Shown here: in pieces, positions 1-6,160 of the stretch | How positions within the stretch are numbered: the first letter of the stretch is position 1 | Layout of the letters: every line of letters begins with the position of its first letter | NCBI GenBank assembly: GCA_021737115.1 | Contig: JAIPER010000132.1 | Location: forward strand, 1 to 8,439 | Source of the DNA: Desulfohalobiaceae bacterium | GTDB lineage: Bacteria; Desulfobacterota; Desulfovibrionia; Desulfovibrionales; Desulfothermaceae | Reading direction: 5' to 3' | DNA length: 8,439 nt | Program-made: the position numbers and the translations under genes | The notes under the pieces: generated by a model | Seen by the model: only the letters and a program-made list of their open reading frames with translations | Told to the model about the DNA's origin: nothing | Databases searched by the model: none

Positions 1-204
1 GTTCAAGAAGACCAGCCACTGCCAGTAGGCCCCGAAGTACTTGCAGGACCAGGCAAAGGACGAGTTGACCACTCCCGAGACGTACTCCACGTCGATGAGA
101 GAGGCGATCACAAAGAGCAGCAGCACCCCGCCGCTCAGGAGAAAGACCAGCCATTCCATATTTTTCCACTGATAGGTTTCACTCTGTGACTCGTTTGCTG
201 CCAT
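1..204 (-). CDS. BCCT-family transporter, N-terminal part (cut by window edge)
   Basis: Sixty-eight codons are visible from an ATG at 204, preceded by a strong AAGGAG site; the gene runs off the left edge. The first 17 or so residues are polar (MAANESQSETYQWKN), followed by a hydrophobic segment at about 18-37, a short loop, and the start of a second membrane segment near residue 58 rich in Trp and Tyr (SFAWSCKYFG, then AYWQW). This layout resembles the N-terminus of betaine/choline/carnitine (BCCT) transporters, which import quaternary amines by sodium or proton coupling. It lies downstream of an MttB-family methyltransferase on the same strand, a pairing known for quaternary-amine catabolism. 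The family call rests on a short fragment and on context; another sodium-coupled symporter is possible. Confidence 0.6.
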   Translation of the reverse strand, partial: MAANESQSETYQWKNMEWLVFLLSGGVLLLFVIASLIDVEYVSGVVNSSFAWSCKYFGAYWQWLVFLN

Positions 205-238
205 TTTGCTCTCTCCTTTTCGTGTTTGGTTGGTGTTA

Positions 239-364
239 GTGTTTGGCCGTAAACCCATCCATCTACTTCGTCACTGCAAAATTTTGAAATCCTCATTTAT
301 TGAAATACACTGCGGTTTCAAAATTTTTTGTTCCTTGTATCTGGGCAGGTTTACGACCAAACAC
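239..364. repeat. Nested inverted repeat between the methyltransferase and transporter genes
   Basis: The outer arms at 239-254 and 349-364 (GTGTTTGGCCGTAAAC) match in 15 of 16 positions. Inner arms at 278-289 and 316-327 (AAAATTTTGAAA) match perfectly over 12 bp. Both pairs share a centre near 302, so the element is a single symmetric structure with a loop of about 26 bp. In the transcript it would form a long stem after the methyltransferase stop codon and before the transporter ribosome binding site. It could act as an attenuator, a processing site or a weak terminator, or be a miniature mobile element. Confidence 0.8.
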
Positions 365-385
365 GAGTTTCCGTTCAGGAGCTAG

Positions 386-1813
386 TTAGGCTTGTCTGTT
401 GACCGCCCGGGTCACGACGTCGTCGATAGCCTCTTGTACCGGAAGGGGAAAATTCGATTCATCATGGTCCTTGATCATCTGCCTGGTGAGGTTCAGGGAC
501 TTGCTGCGGATATCCAGAGCTCCGTCCTGTTCCCAGGATTCATAGCTGCGGTGCTCCATGAGCTTTGGAATCCAGAGTTCGTCCTGGAAGTGGGCGTAAG
601 TGTGGTCATGTGTCAAAAAGGTGCCCTCCGAACCCACTTCGGCGATGACCTCCAGGGCCAGGCTGGCCTGGTCCACGGTCACCTCCCGGGTGAGACGCTC
701 GAGTCCTCCCATGCATTCATTGCAGAAGACGGGATCGGCAAAATCCACCAGGAGGTCGGAATCGAGCTGCATGGCGTCGATGATATCCGCGTTCATAGCC
801 GTGATGGCCCCGACCAGGCCGGTCTCGAAGCCGGCCTGGGCGTCGAGGGTCTTCGAGTCCCTGAGCAGGCCGGGCATGCGGACCGGCATGTCCAGCCAGC
901 GGCCGAGCTGGGACATGCAGCCTTTGAGGATGGCGAACTCGGGGCTGGCCATATGCACATTGCCGGTCTTCATGTCCATGCCCCGGGCAAAGCTGGTGTA
1001 GACCACCGGCGCCCCGGGATTGACCAGCTGGGTGAGGGTGATGCAGGCCAGGATCTCGGCCTGGGCCTGGGCACAGGTTCCGGGGATGGTGATGGGGGAG
1101 GTGGTGCCGATGATCGGACCGGAGCTGATGATAGAGGGGATGTTCCAGCGGGCCATTTCCAGCAGCGCTTCCAGAGATTCCCGGTCTATGGCCAGCGGGG
1201 GCATGGTCAGAACCCAGCCGGAGATGTGCGGGCGCTTGAGAAAAGCATCCCGGCCGTCCACGGTCAGGGAAGCCATGCTCATGGCGTCCTGAACGCACCT
1301 GGTCCCGTACATGCCGCCGGTGATGTGCTTGTCGGTGTTTTTCAGACAGGTGGCCCAGGTGTACCAGTCGTTGAAGTCACCCGGGACTTCCTGGGGAGTG
1401 ATCAACCCGCCGTTGACCCGGATGTTATCCAAGCGATCGGCGATCCTGGTCAGTCGGGCCAGGTCTTCGGTAGTGGCCGACCTGCGCTCGCCGTTGAATG
1501 GATCAATGACGTGGGTAGCCATGGTCATGCAGGACAGGGCCGGGCGGTGGCTGCTGAAGTCCAGGTCGTGCTCCTGAAGGCGGCCGTAGAGGACGACCTC
1601 GTTTCGTTTCGGGACCCGGGAGAGGGCCTGTGCCACCACTCCTGGCGGAATCAGGGCCTTGTCCCCATCCTTGATCTCTGCACCGGCCTTTTGCAGGATG
1701 TCCAGGGCTTCGGGCGCCGGGAGCCGCATGCCGATCCGGGCCAGGATGTCCAGGGCGGCCTGATGGATCTGGTCGATGTCCTGGTCCGAGAGGAATTTCA
1801 AGTCAGGTTTCAT
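386..1813 (-). CDS. MttB-superfamily (non-pyrrolysine) corrinoid methyltransferase
   Basis: This 475-residue protein has the length and pattern of the trimethylamine methyltransferase MttB superfamily: an N-terminal helix pair (LDILARIGMRLPAPEALDIL), a Gly/Pro/Thr-rich barrel segment near 231-246 (SGPIIGTTSP onward) and a DAQAGFETG segment near 324-332. Members move a methyl group from a quaternary or tertiary amine to a cobalamin-binding protein in the cytoplasm. The frame is open from ATG to a TAA stop, so there is no amber codon at the position where true MttB carries pyrrolysine. It therefore belongs with the MtgB/MtpB/MtcB-type enzymes, known to act on glycine betaine, proline betaine or carnitine. 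The start at 1813 has a GAGGAT site about 8 nt upstream. No corrinoid protein or MtxA-type partner is in the window. The substrate cannot be read from sequence; the neighbours suggest something other than plain glycine betaine. Confidence 0.9.
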   Translation of the reverse strand: MKPDLKFLSDQDIDQIHQAALDILARIGMRLPAPEALDILQKAGAEIKDGDKALIPPGVVAQALSRVPKRNEVVLYGRLQEHDLDFSSHRPALSCMTMATHVIDPFNGERRSATTEDLARLTRIADRLDNIRVNGGLITPQEVPGDFNDWYTWATCLKNTDKHITGGMYGTRCVQDAMSMASLTVDGRDAFLKRPHISGWVLTMPPLAIDRESLEALLEMARWNIPSIISSGPIIGTTSPITIPGTCAQAQAEILACITLTQLVNPGAPVVYTSFARGMDMKTGNVHMASPEFAILKGCMSQLGRWLDMPVRMPGLLRDSKTLDAQAGFETGLVGAITAMNADIIDAMQLDSDLLVDFADPVFCNECMGGLERLTREVTVDQASLALEVIAEVGSEGTFLTHDHTYAHFQDELWIPKLMEHRSYESWEQDGALDIRSKSLNLTRQMIKDHDESNFPLPVQEAIDDVVTRAVNRQA

Positions 1814-1835
1814 GGTGATATCCTCGTATTCATTT

Positions 1836-1847
1836 GTGAAACTTCAT
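1836..1847. promoter_or_regulatory. Palindromic TGAAACTTCA site near the methyltransferase start
   Basis: The core TGAA-AC-TTCA is an imperfect palindrome 23 bp upstream of the methyltransferase ATG. A second copy (ATGAAACTTCAT, 1915-1926) follows in direct orientation, and similarity between the two extends about 14 bp beyond the core. A third core copy in inverse orientation is at 2214-2225. A repressor site or an RNA hairpin in the 5' leader are both possible; no promoter could be assigned with confidence. Confidence 0.4.
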
Positions 1848-1892
1848 CGTAAAATGCTAACGTTTCTGAATCGATCAAGCTCGCCGATCTGC

Positions 1893-1907
1893 CCGGCCAG
1901 CGGCCGG
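1893..1907. repeat. GC-rich 6-bp hairpin
   Basis: CCGGCC, a 3-nt loop (AGC) and GGCCGG form a perfect short hairpin between the first two TGAAACTTCA copies, in the presumed leader of the methyltransferase gene. There is no T-run on either side, so it is not a typical intrinsic terminator. Confidence 0.5.
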
Positions 1908-1914
1908 CGCTCGT

Positions 1915-2225
1915 ATGAAACTTCATCACAGAATGCGAACCGGTCACAGGGCTCTCTTTCGCTTAAACGCTTCCGGCTCTCGGTTTTCTAAGGCTCGCTC
2001 ATGGGGGATCCCTGCCCCCTCCGGACTCTTAGGCTCTGCCATAAACTTTGGTGTTGCCTGAACGTGAATCTTCTGCAGTCTTATGGTTTGAAGCCTGAGA
2101 CGCGGTCCGGTTTCCCCCATTTCGCGAGCCCAAGAAAACCTGAGAACCTCTAAGCGAGGTCGCGCAAGAGAACCCTGTTGCCCGGTTCGAAAAGAGGGTG
2201 CCTAGACTCAAAGCTGAAGTTTCAT
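1915..2225. repeat. 311-bp imperfect palindrome between the dehydrogenase and methyltransferase genes
   Basis: A long series of short complementary blocks occurs in mirror order: 1936-1943 with 2182-2189 (CGAACCGG), 1946-1951 with 2173-2178, 1960-1965 with 2151-2156, 1982-1989 with 2133-2140 (GGTTTTCT), 1992-1998 with 2124-2130 (GGCTCGC), 2001-2008 with 2113-2120 (ATGGGGGA), 2021-2026 with 2105-2110, 2027-2035 with 2092-2100 (8 of 9), and 2039-2044 with 2081-2086. The outermost blocks are the TGAAACTTCA copies at 1915-1926 and 2214-2225. The centre is near 2062. A smaller GGGGG/CCCCC hairpin (2003-2019) sits inside the left arm. The element fills most of the 473-bp gap, in which no convincing gene was seen. 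Confidence 0.85.
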
Positions 2226-2265
2226 TTTGATCAATTTGGCATTTGTGTACTTAAAGTATTAAAAA

Positions 2266-2300
2266 TTGAAAAAAAGTCTGAATTCGCTACACTTTTTCAA
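2266..2300 (-). terminator. A/T-rich inverted repeat over the dehydrogenase 3' end (weak terminator candidate)
   Basis: TTGAAAAA-rich and TTTTTCAA arms (2266-2277 and 2291-2300) flank the TAG stop codon, and in the minus-strand transcript the second arm gives a run of seven U. The stem is poor in GC and overlaps the last codons, so termination here is doubtful. Confidence 0.25.
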
Positions 2301-3480
2301 TCACCACGGCTCCCTGCACAGGGCAGACCGAGAGGCAGCCGCCGCAGCCGACGCATTTTTCGGCCAGGACATACGTTGCTTCGTCACCGGCCTGCATGCC
2401 GTCGGAGAAACAGACCTTGAGACAGCGGCCGCAGTTGGTGCAGAGTTCGGGGTTGACCCGGGCTTTTTCAAAGGGCATGTCGCTGTAAGGCATGGCTGCG
2501 TCCGAGGCGATGCCCAGCATTTGGTCTATGGACCGGTAGCCCTTGTCATCCATGAACTTCTCCAGCCCTTTGACCTGCCTGCCCAGCCAGTCGTAGCCGT
2601 AGGCCATGACCGCCGAGCACATCTGAACGATATGGGCCCCGCTCATGATGAACTGAACGATGTCCCGCCAGTCGTAGGCCCCGTTGGTTCCGGTAATGAA
2701 GAGTTCGTTCTTGAAGGCCTGGCGGACCTCGTTGATCCAGCGCAGGGTCAGGGGTTTGGTCCAGGGGCCTCCGATGCCTGCCTGGCCGTAGATGAACGGC
2801 TGGCCGGTCTCGATATCCGGGACGAAACCGATGAAGCGGTTGGTCAGGGTCACCGCGGCCGCACCGGCTTCCTTGAGCAGACCGGAAAAGGCCACCAGAT
2901 CGGTGACCTGCGGGGTGACCTTGATGATCACCGGGATCTGCACGGATTCACAGACGGCCCGGGTGATCCCGCAGGCGTAGTCGAAGTCCTGGCCCACGTT
3001 CATGCCGGTGCGCACACCCGGCATGAGCTTGGGATGGGGACAGCCGAAGTTGAGTTCCAGCAGGGGCACCCCGGCATCCTCCATCTGTCTGCTCAAGTCC
3101 ACCCAGCCCTGTTCCTCGATGGAGCCGACGCTGCCGATGACCACGGCCTGGTGCTTATCGGCGTAGCGGATTGTCTCCCGGATCTCCTTTATAAAGTCTT
3201 CGGGTTGCTCAATGGCCAGGCCGCTGCGGCTGTAGAGGCTGAACATCCGGGGCACCCGTCCCTGGCAGACCTCATGTTTTTCATTGAGGAATCGCCACTT
3301 GGCCTTGGTGGTCAACTCGCGCATCTCCGGGGAGTCGGTCATGGTCTTGGCAATGACCGCGCCGGCTCCGGCGTCGATGCACTTCTTCATGTTGGCGGCA
3401 TTTAAGGTGGGTTCTGCCGAGGCCGCGGCCAGGGGGTTTTTGAAGCGCACCCCGCAAAAATCTACTTCCAGGTTCGCCAT
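2287..3480 (-). CDS. PreA-like dihydropyrimidine dehydrogenase (FMN + two 4Fe-4S)
   Basis: The 397-residue product has a dihydroorotate-dehydrogenase-type TIM barrel (about 1-315) followed by a two-cluster ferredoxin domain. The cysteines are C347, C350, C353, C357 and C376, C379, C382, C386. The family's NxxCPH motif is present (N144, C147, H149); in dihydropyrimidine dehydrogenase this Cys is the general acid. It resembles E. coli PreA (about 410 aa), which with PreT reduces uracil or thymine using NAD(P)H. No PreT-like partner is present, so electrons may come from ferredoxin or a distant partner. The usual INT and GIGGI elements, as I remember them from PreA, are replaced by LTNRFIG (212-218) and GTNGAYDW (264-271), which points to a different substrate. 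The start at 3480 has a GGAGG site 6 nt upstream; the stop is TAG. Subfamily is fairly sure; substrate is open. Confidence 0.87.
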   Translation of the reverse strand: MANLEVDFCGVRFKNPLAAASAEPTLNAANMKKCIDAGAGAVIAKTMTDSPEMRELTTKAKWRFLNEKHEVCQGRVPRMFSLYSRSGLAIEQPEDFIKEIRETIRYADKHQAVVIGSVGSIEEQGWVDLSRQMEDAGVPLLELNFGCPHPKLMPGVRTGMNVGQDFDYACGITRAVCESVQIPVIIKVTPQVTDLVAFSGLLKEAGAAAVTLTNRFIGFVPDIETGQPFIYGQAGIGGPWTKPLTLRWINEVRQAFKNELFITGTNGAYDWRDIVQFIMSGAHIVQMCSAVMAYGYDWLGRQVKGLEKFMDDKGYRSIDQMLGIASDAAMPYSDMPFEKARVNPELCTNCGRCLKVCFSDGMQAGDEATYVLAEKCVGCGGCLSVCPVQGAVVIEKV

Positions 3481-3492
3481 AACATTCCTCCC

Positions 3493-3618
3493 ATAGCAAT
3501 TCAGTTTGTGTCATTCAGATCCCATTTCAAATAATGATGCTGTCTCGAAGTATTCGTTGCTTCCAGGCATTATGCTGCCGGCACGCGTATTCTGAAATGA
3601 CACTGGCTGAATTGCTAT
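3493..3618. repeat. 126-bp nested inverted repeat in front of the PreA-like gene
   Basis: Outer arms ATAGCAATTCAG (3493-3504) and its exact complement (3607-3618) are continued inward by GTGTCATT/AATGACAC and CAGA/TCTG blocks, with a short CGAA-GTA-TTCG hairpin (3546-3556) at the centre. The left arm starts 12 bp upstream of the PreA-like start codon and abuts its ribosome binding site, so folding of the leader could affect translation of that gene. Confidence 0.8.
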
Positions 3619-3621
3619 CTT

Positions 3622-3638
3622 GAGATGCTGCGCATCTC
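3622..3638. repeat. Perfect 7-bp hairpin
   Basis: GAGATGC, a TGC loop and GCATCTC form a perfect hairpin directly beside the preceding inverted repeat. No T-run follows on either strand, so it does not look like an intrinsic terminator. Confidence 0.7.
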
Positions 3639-3651
3639 GGATTTAACAGTG

Positions 3652-3740
3652 ATACTGATCCAATTTTGGTTTTTACAACAAAGGCCGGCGACCCCAAGGG
3701 CCCAGGCCCAAATTTCACAAAAGCTAAGTTGAATCAGTAT
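3652..3740. repeat. 89-bp imperfect inverted repeat
   Basis: Arms ATACTGATCCAA (3652-3663) and TTGAATCAGTAT (3729-3740) pair in 11 of 12 positions. Inner blocks are looser (TTTTT with AAAA, GGCC with GGCC), and the centre is near 3696 in a GC-rich stretch with CCC-AA-GGG. It lies between the hairpin at 3622 and the heptamer array, in the 561-bp gap upstream of the PreA-like gene. I found no convincing promoter for that gene in this gap. Confidence 0.6.
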
Positions 3741-3805
3741 GTAGAAGATCTTCAAAATTTCCTGTTTCATTTTAGGTTTTCAACGGGATAAACATTCCAG
3801 GATCT

Positions 3806-4024
3806 TCCGACGTCCGACGTCCGACGTCCGACATCCGACATCCGAGGCCTGACGTCTGTCTTCCGCCCACCGCCCACTGATTCACTGATTTCCCTATGCT
3901 CCATGCCCTCTGCTCTTCATCCCGGCATCTCCCGTACTTTTCCCCATTCCCTCTCACTGACCACTGTCGACTGACCACCGACCACTGCCTTCTTCCCTAT
4001 GCTCCATGCCCTATGCTCTATGCT
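3806..4024 (-). repeat. Heptamer repeat tract downstream of the nitrilase gene
   Basis: On the plus strand six TCCGACG/TCCGACA/TCCGAGG heptamers run from 3806 to 3847. They are followed by CCGCCCA units, ACTGACC-type units (about 3955-3987) and CCTATGC-type units (near 3891-3913 and 3995-4024). Read on the minus strand these are GGACGTC, GGATGTC, GGTCAGT and GGCATAG modules, the same set as in the array after 8222. The tract starts about 18 nt after the nitrilase stop codon, with the G-rich strand as the sense strand of that gene. The short open frames crossing it are low-complexity and not credible genes. Confidence 0.85.
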
Positions 4025-4041
4025 TCTTGAGCATCCCAGCA

Positions 4042-4821
4042 TTACTTCTGCAGCCAGTCCACCCGTCCGCTGAGTCCGGGGAAGCGGTTGCGGGCCTCGT
4101 GGACTCGGTCCAGGTCGAACTCGGTTTTGATGATGACTTCCTCGTCCCCGCCAGCGGCCATGACCGTTCCCCAGGGATCGACGATCATGCTGTGCCCGGC
4201 CAGGGTGGCCCCCCTGTTGGGTCCTACGGAGTTGGCCGAGACGAGCAGGCACTGGTTTTCGATAGCCCGGGCCCGGTTGAAGATGAGCCAGTGTTCGAGC
4301 CTGGGATAGGGCCAGGCCGAACAGACCAGGAAGATCTCGGTTCCGAGGTCGACCATACGCCGGAAGAGTTCCGGAAAGCGGAGATCGAAGCAGGTGGACA
4401 TCCCGAAGGTGCCAAGAGGGGTCTTGACCACTGATACCTCTTGTCCCGGAGTCAGGAGCTGGGTCTCTCTGGAGTTGAAGCCGAAGAGGTGGATCTTGTG
4501 ATAGTTGGCCAGGATTTCACCCCGGGGCGAGAGGAGGTAGCTCGAGTTGTAGTAGTCTCCGTCGACTTTTTCCACAAAGCTTCCGGTATGCAGATAGGCC
4601 CCGGTCTCCCTGGCCGCGGCCTGCATGGCGGACAGGGTCTGGCCGCCCGGCTCCTCGGCCTTCGGGTAGTAGTCGTCGAAGCTCATGAACCCGATGTTCC
4701 AGATCTCCGGGAGGATGATCAGGTCGGCTCCGCGGCATTGTTGGATAAGATCCACGGCCCGGTCGACGGCCCGCCTTTTGTCGTCCTCGGTAACCGCCAT
4801 TTGAATCGATGCGATTTGCAT
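4042..4821 (-). CDS. Nitrilase-superfamily carbon-nitrogen hydrolase (omega-amidase/carbamoylase type)
   Basis: The 259-residue protein carries the complete catalytic triad of the superfamily: E39 in ILPEIW, K109 in YHKIHLF and C144 in STCFDLRFPE. The RARAIEN segment near 183-189 is also typical. The length matches small amidases such as Nit2/omega-amidase and YafV and is shorter than true nitrilases. These cytoplasmic enzymes hydrolyse an amide or N-carbamoyl group through a thioester intermediate and release ammonia. Next to a dihydropyrimidine-dehydrogenase-like enzyme, an N-carbamoyl-beta-amino-acid amidohydrolase role is attractive but not shown. The start at 4821 follows a GGAGGT site 7 nt upstream. 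It is third in a run with the cupin and DUF2848 genes (53-bp gap), and a heptamer tract follows its TAA stop. Confidence 0.9.
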   Translation of the reverse strand: MQIASIQMAVTEDDKRRAVDRAVDLIQQCRGADLIILPEIWNIGFMSFDDYYPKAEEPGGQTLSAMQAAARETGAYLHTGSFVEKVDGDYYNSSYLLSPRGEILANYHKIHLFGFNSRETQLLTPGQEVSVVKTPLGTFGMSTCFDLRFPELFRRMVDLGTEIFLVCSAWPYPRLEHWLIFNRARAIENQCLLVSANSVGPNRGATLAGHSMIVDPWGTVMAAGGDEEVIIKTEFDLDRVHEARNRFPGLSGRVDWLQK

Positions 4822-4864
4822 TTTGGACCTCCATTGTTCGGATAAAAATGGGTTGCAGGTTCCA

Positions 4865-4874
4865 TATCCGGATA
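4865..4874. repeat. TATCCGGATA palindrome directly after the DUF2848 stop codon
   Basis: This perfect 10-bp palindrome lies in the 53-bp gap between the DUF2848-like gene and the nitrilase gene. It may be chance; no regulator could be matched to it. Confidence 0.3.
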
Positions 4875-5573
4875 CTATTCACAGATCAGGTAATCCAGAA
4901 CGCTTACGTCGTATCCGGCTTCCAGGCTCCGATTGAGCACGGGGTCGCTGAGGGTCGCGGTGAAGCGCTCACCGTAAGTGAAGCCTTCGGTGAGCATGCC
5001 GACCGTGCCCGAGAAGACGACCATATTCTCAAGAGGTCCGCTGACCTTTTCCCGGACAACGTCCATGAGCTGCCGGGGATCGTAAATAAGCCCCAGACTG
5101 CCTTCCTGGTAGAGGATCTCGTGACCCTCTCTGATCACCGTGCTTTTCATGGCCAGCTCGTCCCAGTGGTCTTCAACATCCCTTAAGGGCCAGACCCGGC
5201 GGCTGGTCAGGTTCGGGCAGATCTGTTTTGATCTGGGGATGTTGAATTCCTCGAGGTGCCTGTCCGTGTGGTCGCTTCCGATGCCCACATAGATGTCGTC
5301 TTCGCTGTTCACGTAGAGGATGTATTCCACTTCTCCGGAGGTCTTGGCACCATAGACCTCTATGGAGGTATCCGCGGTCAGGGCCCTGCAGACCACGGGA
5401 TAGAGGACCGGAGTCTCCGTTGGACAGGGAATTCCCTTCTGCTCCAGTTCCTGGAGATGGCGCTGGACCTCGGTCTGGTCGCGGCCCACGAAACCTGCAT
5501 TGATCATTCTGGAAAAGCCAAAATTCAGGGCGGTCTCCTGATCCCGGCCGGCTATGGTCAATTCAATATTCAC
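4875..5573 (-). CDS. DUF2848-like protein (possible fumarylacetoacetate-hydrolase fold)
   Basis: The 232-residue product matches the pattern I recall for DUF2848: INAGFVGRD near 24-32, KTSGEVEYILYV (77-88), GIGSDHTDR (97-105), SKQICPN near 115-121 and EDHWDEL (134-140). The family has no established function to my knowledge. The ExE motif (E81, E83) followed by an Asp (D101) recalls the metal site of fumarylacetoacetate-hydrolase-fold enzymes, which cleave C-C bonds or decarboxylate and isomerise oxo-acids; that link is an inference. The start is GTG at 5573 with GGAGG 5 nt upstream, only 18 bp after the cupin stop, so the two are surely co-transcribed. The stop is TAG. Its place between a cupin and an amidohydrolase suggests a hydrolase or lyase step in a catabolic route. 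Confidence 0.75.
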   Translation of the reverse strand: MNIELTIAGRDQETALNFGFSRMINAGFVGRDQTEVQRHLQELEQKGIPCPTETPVLYPVVCRALTADTSIEVYGAKTSGEVEYILYVNSEDDIYVGIGSDHTDRHLEEFNIPRSKQICPNLTSRRVWPLRDVEDHWDELAMKSTVIREGHEILYQEGSLGLIYDPRQLMDVVREKVSGPLENMVVFSGTVGMLTEGFTYGERFTATLSDPVLNRSLEAGYDVSVLDYLICE

Positions 5574-5591
5574 AGTATCCTCCGATTTCTG

Positions 5592-5936
5592 TTATTTTTT
5601 GTGGTAGCGGATCTCAAAGGTGACACAGCCATAGGGAATGGAGTAGGGGCCGTGGGTCATGCCCGGCGGCCTGCAGGCGTAAAAGCCGGGCAGGTAGGTC
5701 TCGTCCTTGACTTTGTCGTAGAGTGAACCTTCCATGATCAGGACTTCTTCCCAGAAATCATGGATCAGCGTGTCTTTGGTTTCGATCCCCGGAGGGAACT
5801 TGAGCATCCGGGTGTAGTCCCCGGTCTCCGGGTCATGGCTCAGGATCTTTTCCTTGATTCCCAGGCTGTCCCCTTCCACTGGGCGCCAATCATAACTCGT
5901 GTCGTAATCTATGAATTCGATTTCAGACTTGGGCAT
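5592..5936 (-). CDS. Small single-domain cupin protein
   Basis: The 114-residue protein shows both cupin motifs. Motif 1 spans G50 to G70 with H59, E63/E64 and IMEG; motif 2 is GFYACRPPGMTH (84-95) with H95. The second His of the usual HxH pair is replaced by Phe (HDF), so the metal site would use H59, E63 or E64, and H95. Such proteins are found as dioxygenases, isomerases, lyases or sensor domains; which one cannot be told here. It is the first gene of the cupin-DUF2848-nitrilase operon. The ATG at 5936 has a nearly ideal AGAAGGAGGT site (5943-5952), and a candidate promoter with a GntR-like operator lies 70-100 bp upstream. Confidence 0.8.
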   Translation of the reverse strand: MPKSEIEFIDYDTSYDWRPVEGDSLGIKEKILSHDPETGDYTRMLKFPPGIETKDTLIHDFWEEVLIMEGSLYDKVKDETYLPGFYACRPPGMTHGPYSIPYGCVTFEIRYHKK

Positions 5937-6007
5937 GACAGAACCTCCTTCTATAATTGAAGATTTAAAATTGCTTATCTGGAATGATCAATCTGTTCGT
6001 ATTTGGT

Positions 6008-6037
6008 ATTATGAATTTGATATATCAGTAATCCCAA
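6008..6037 (-). promoter_or_regulatory. Candidate promoter and GntR operator of the cupin operon
   Basis: On the minus strand a TTGGGA box (6032-6037) and a CATAAT box (6008-6013) are 18 bp apart. Between them, at 6016-6029, is TTTGATATATCAGT on the plus strand, which matches 12 of 14 positions of the perfect palindrome at the regulator's own promoter. This layout would let the GntR protein block RNA polymerase. The promoter boxes are modest (4/6 and 5/6 to consensus); the shared operator-like sequence is the stronger evidence. Confidence 0.55.
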
Positions 6038-6160
6038 AAAAATCGCGCCCACATGCCTTCTGCAACTTTCATTTTTATGTCGTGCCTGCGATCAGGTGCT
6101 CTTCCGCTTATACTTTGCTTTCATTGGGCTACGAATCAAGCTCATGAAGTAAAAATTTAA

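Noticed and set aside
392..1852. A 486-codon open frame on the plus strand opposite the methyltransferase gene
   Set aside because: It is a shadow of the real gene in GC-rich codons: it has no recognisable domain, a His/Gly/Asp-rich composition and no ribosome binding site, and the minus-strand protein is clearly MttB-like.
2029..2211. Small 60-codon minus-strand gene between the PreA-like and MttB-like genes
   Set aside because: It lies inside the 311-bp palindrome, lacks a ribosome binding site and shows no recognisable features.
2266..3405. A 379-codon plus-strand open frame opposite the PreA-like gene
   Set aside because: Same reason: the composition is that of an antisense shadow and the opposite strand encodes intact catalytic and Fe-S motifs.
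3622..3638. Rho-independent terminator
   Set aside because: The hairpin is perfect but no T-run follows it on either strand.
3772..4252. Short minus-strand open frames with repeated Trp/Ser/Gly residues
   Set aside because: They are translations of the heptamer tract and the nitrilase 3' end in another frame.
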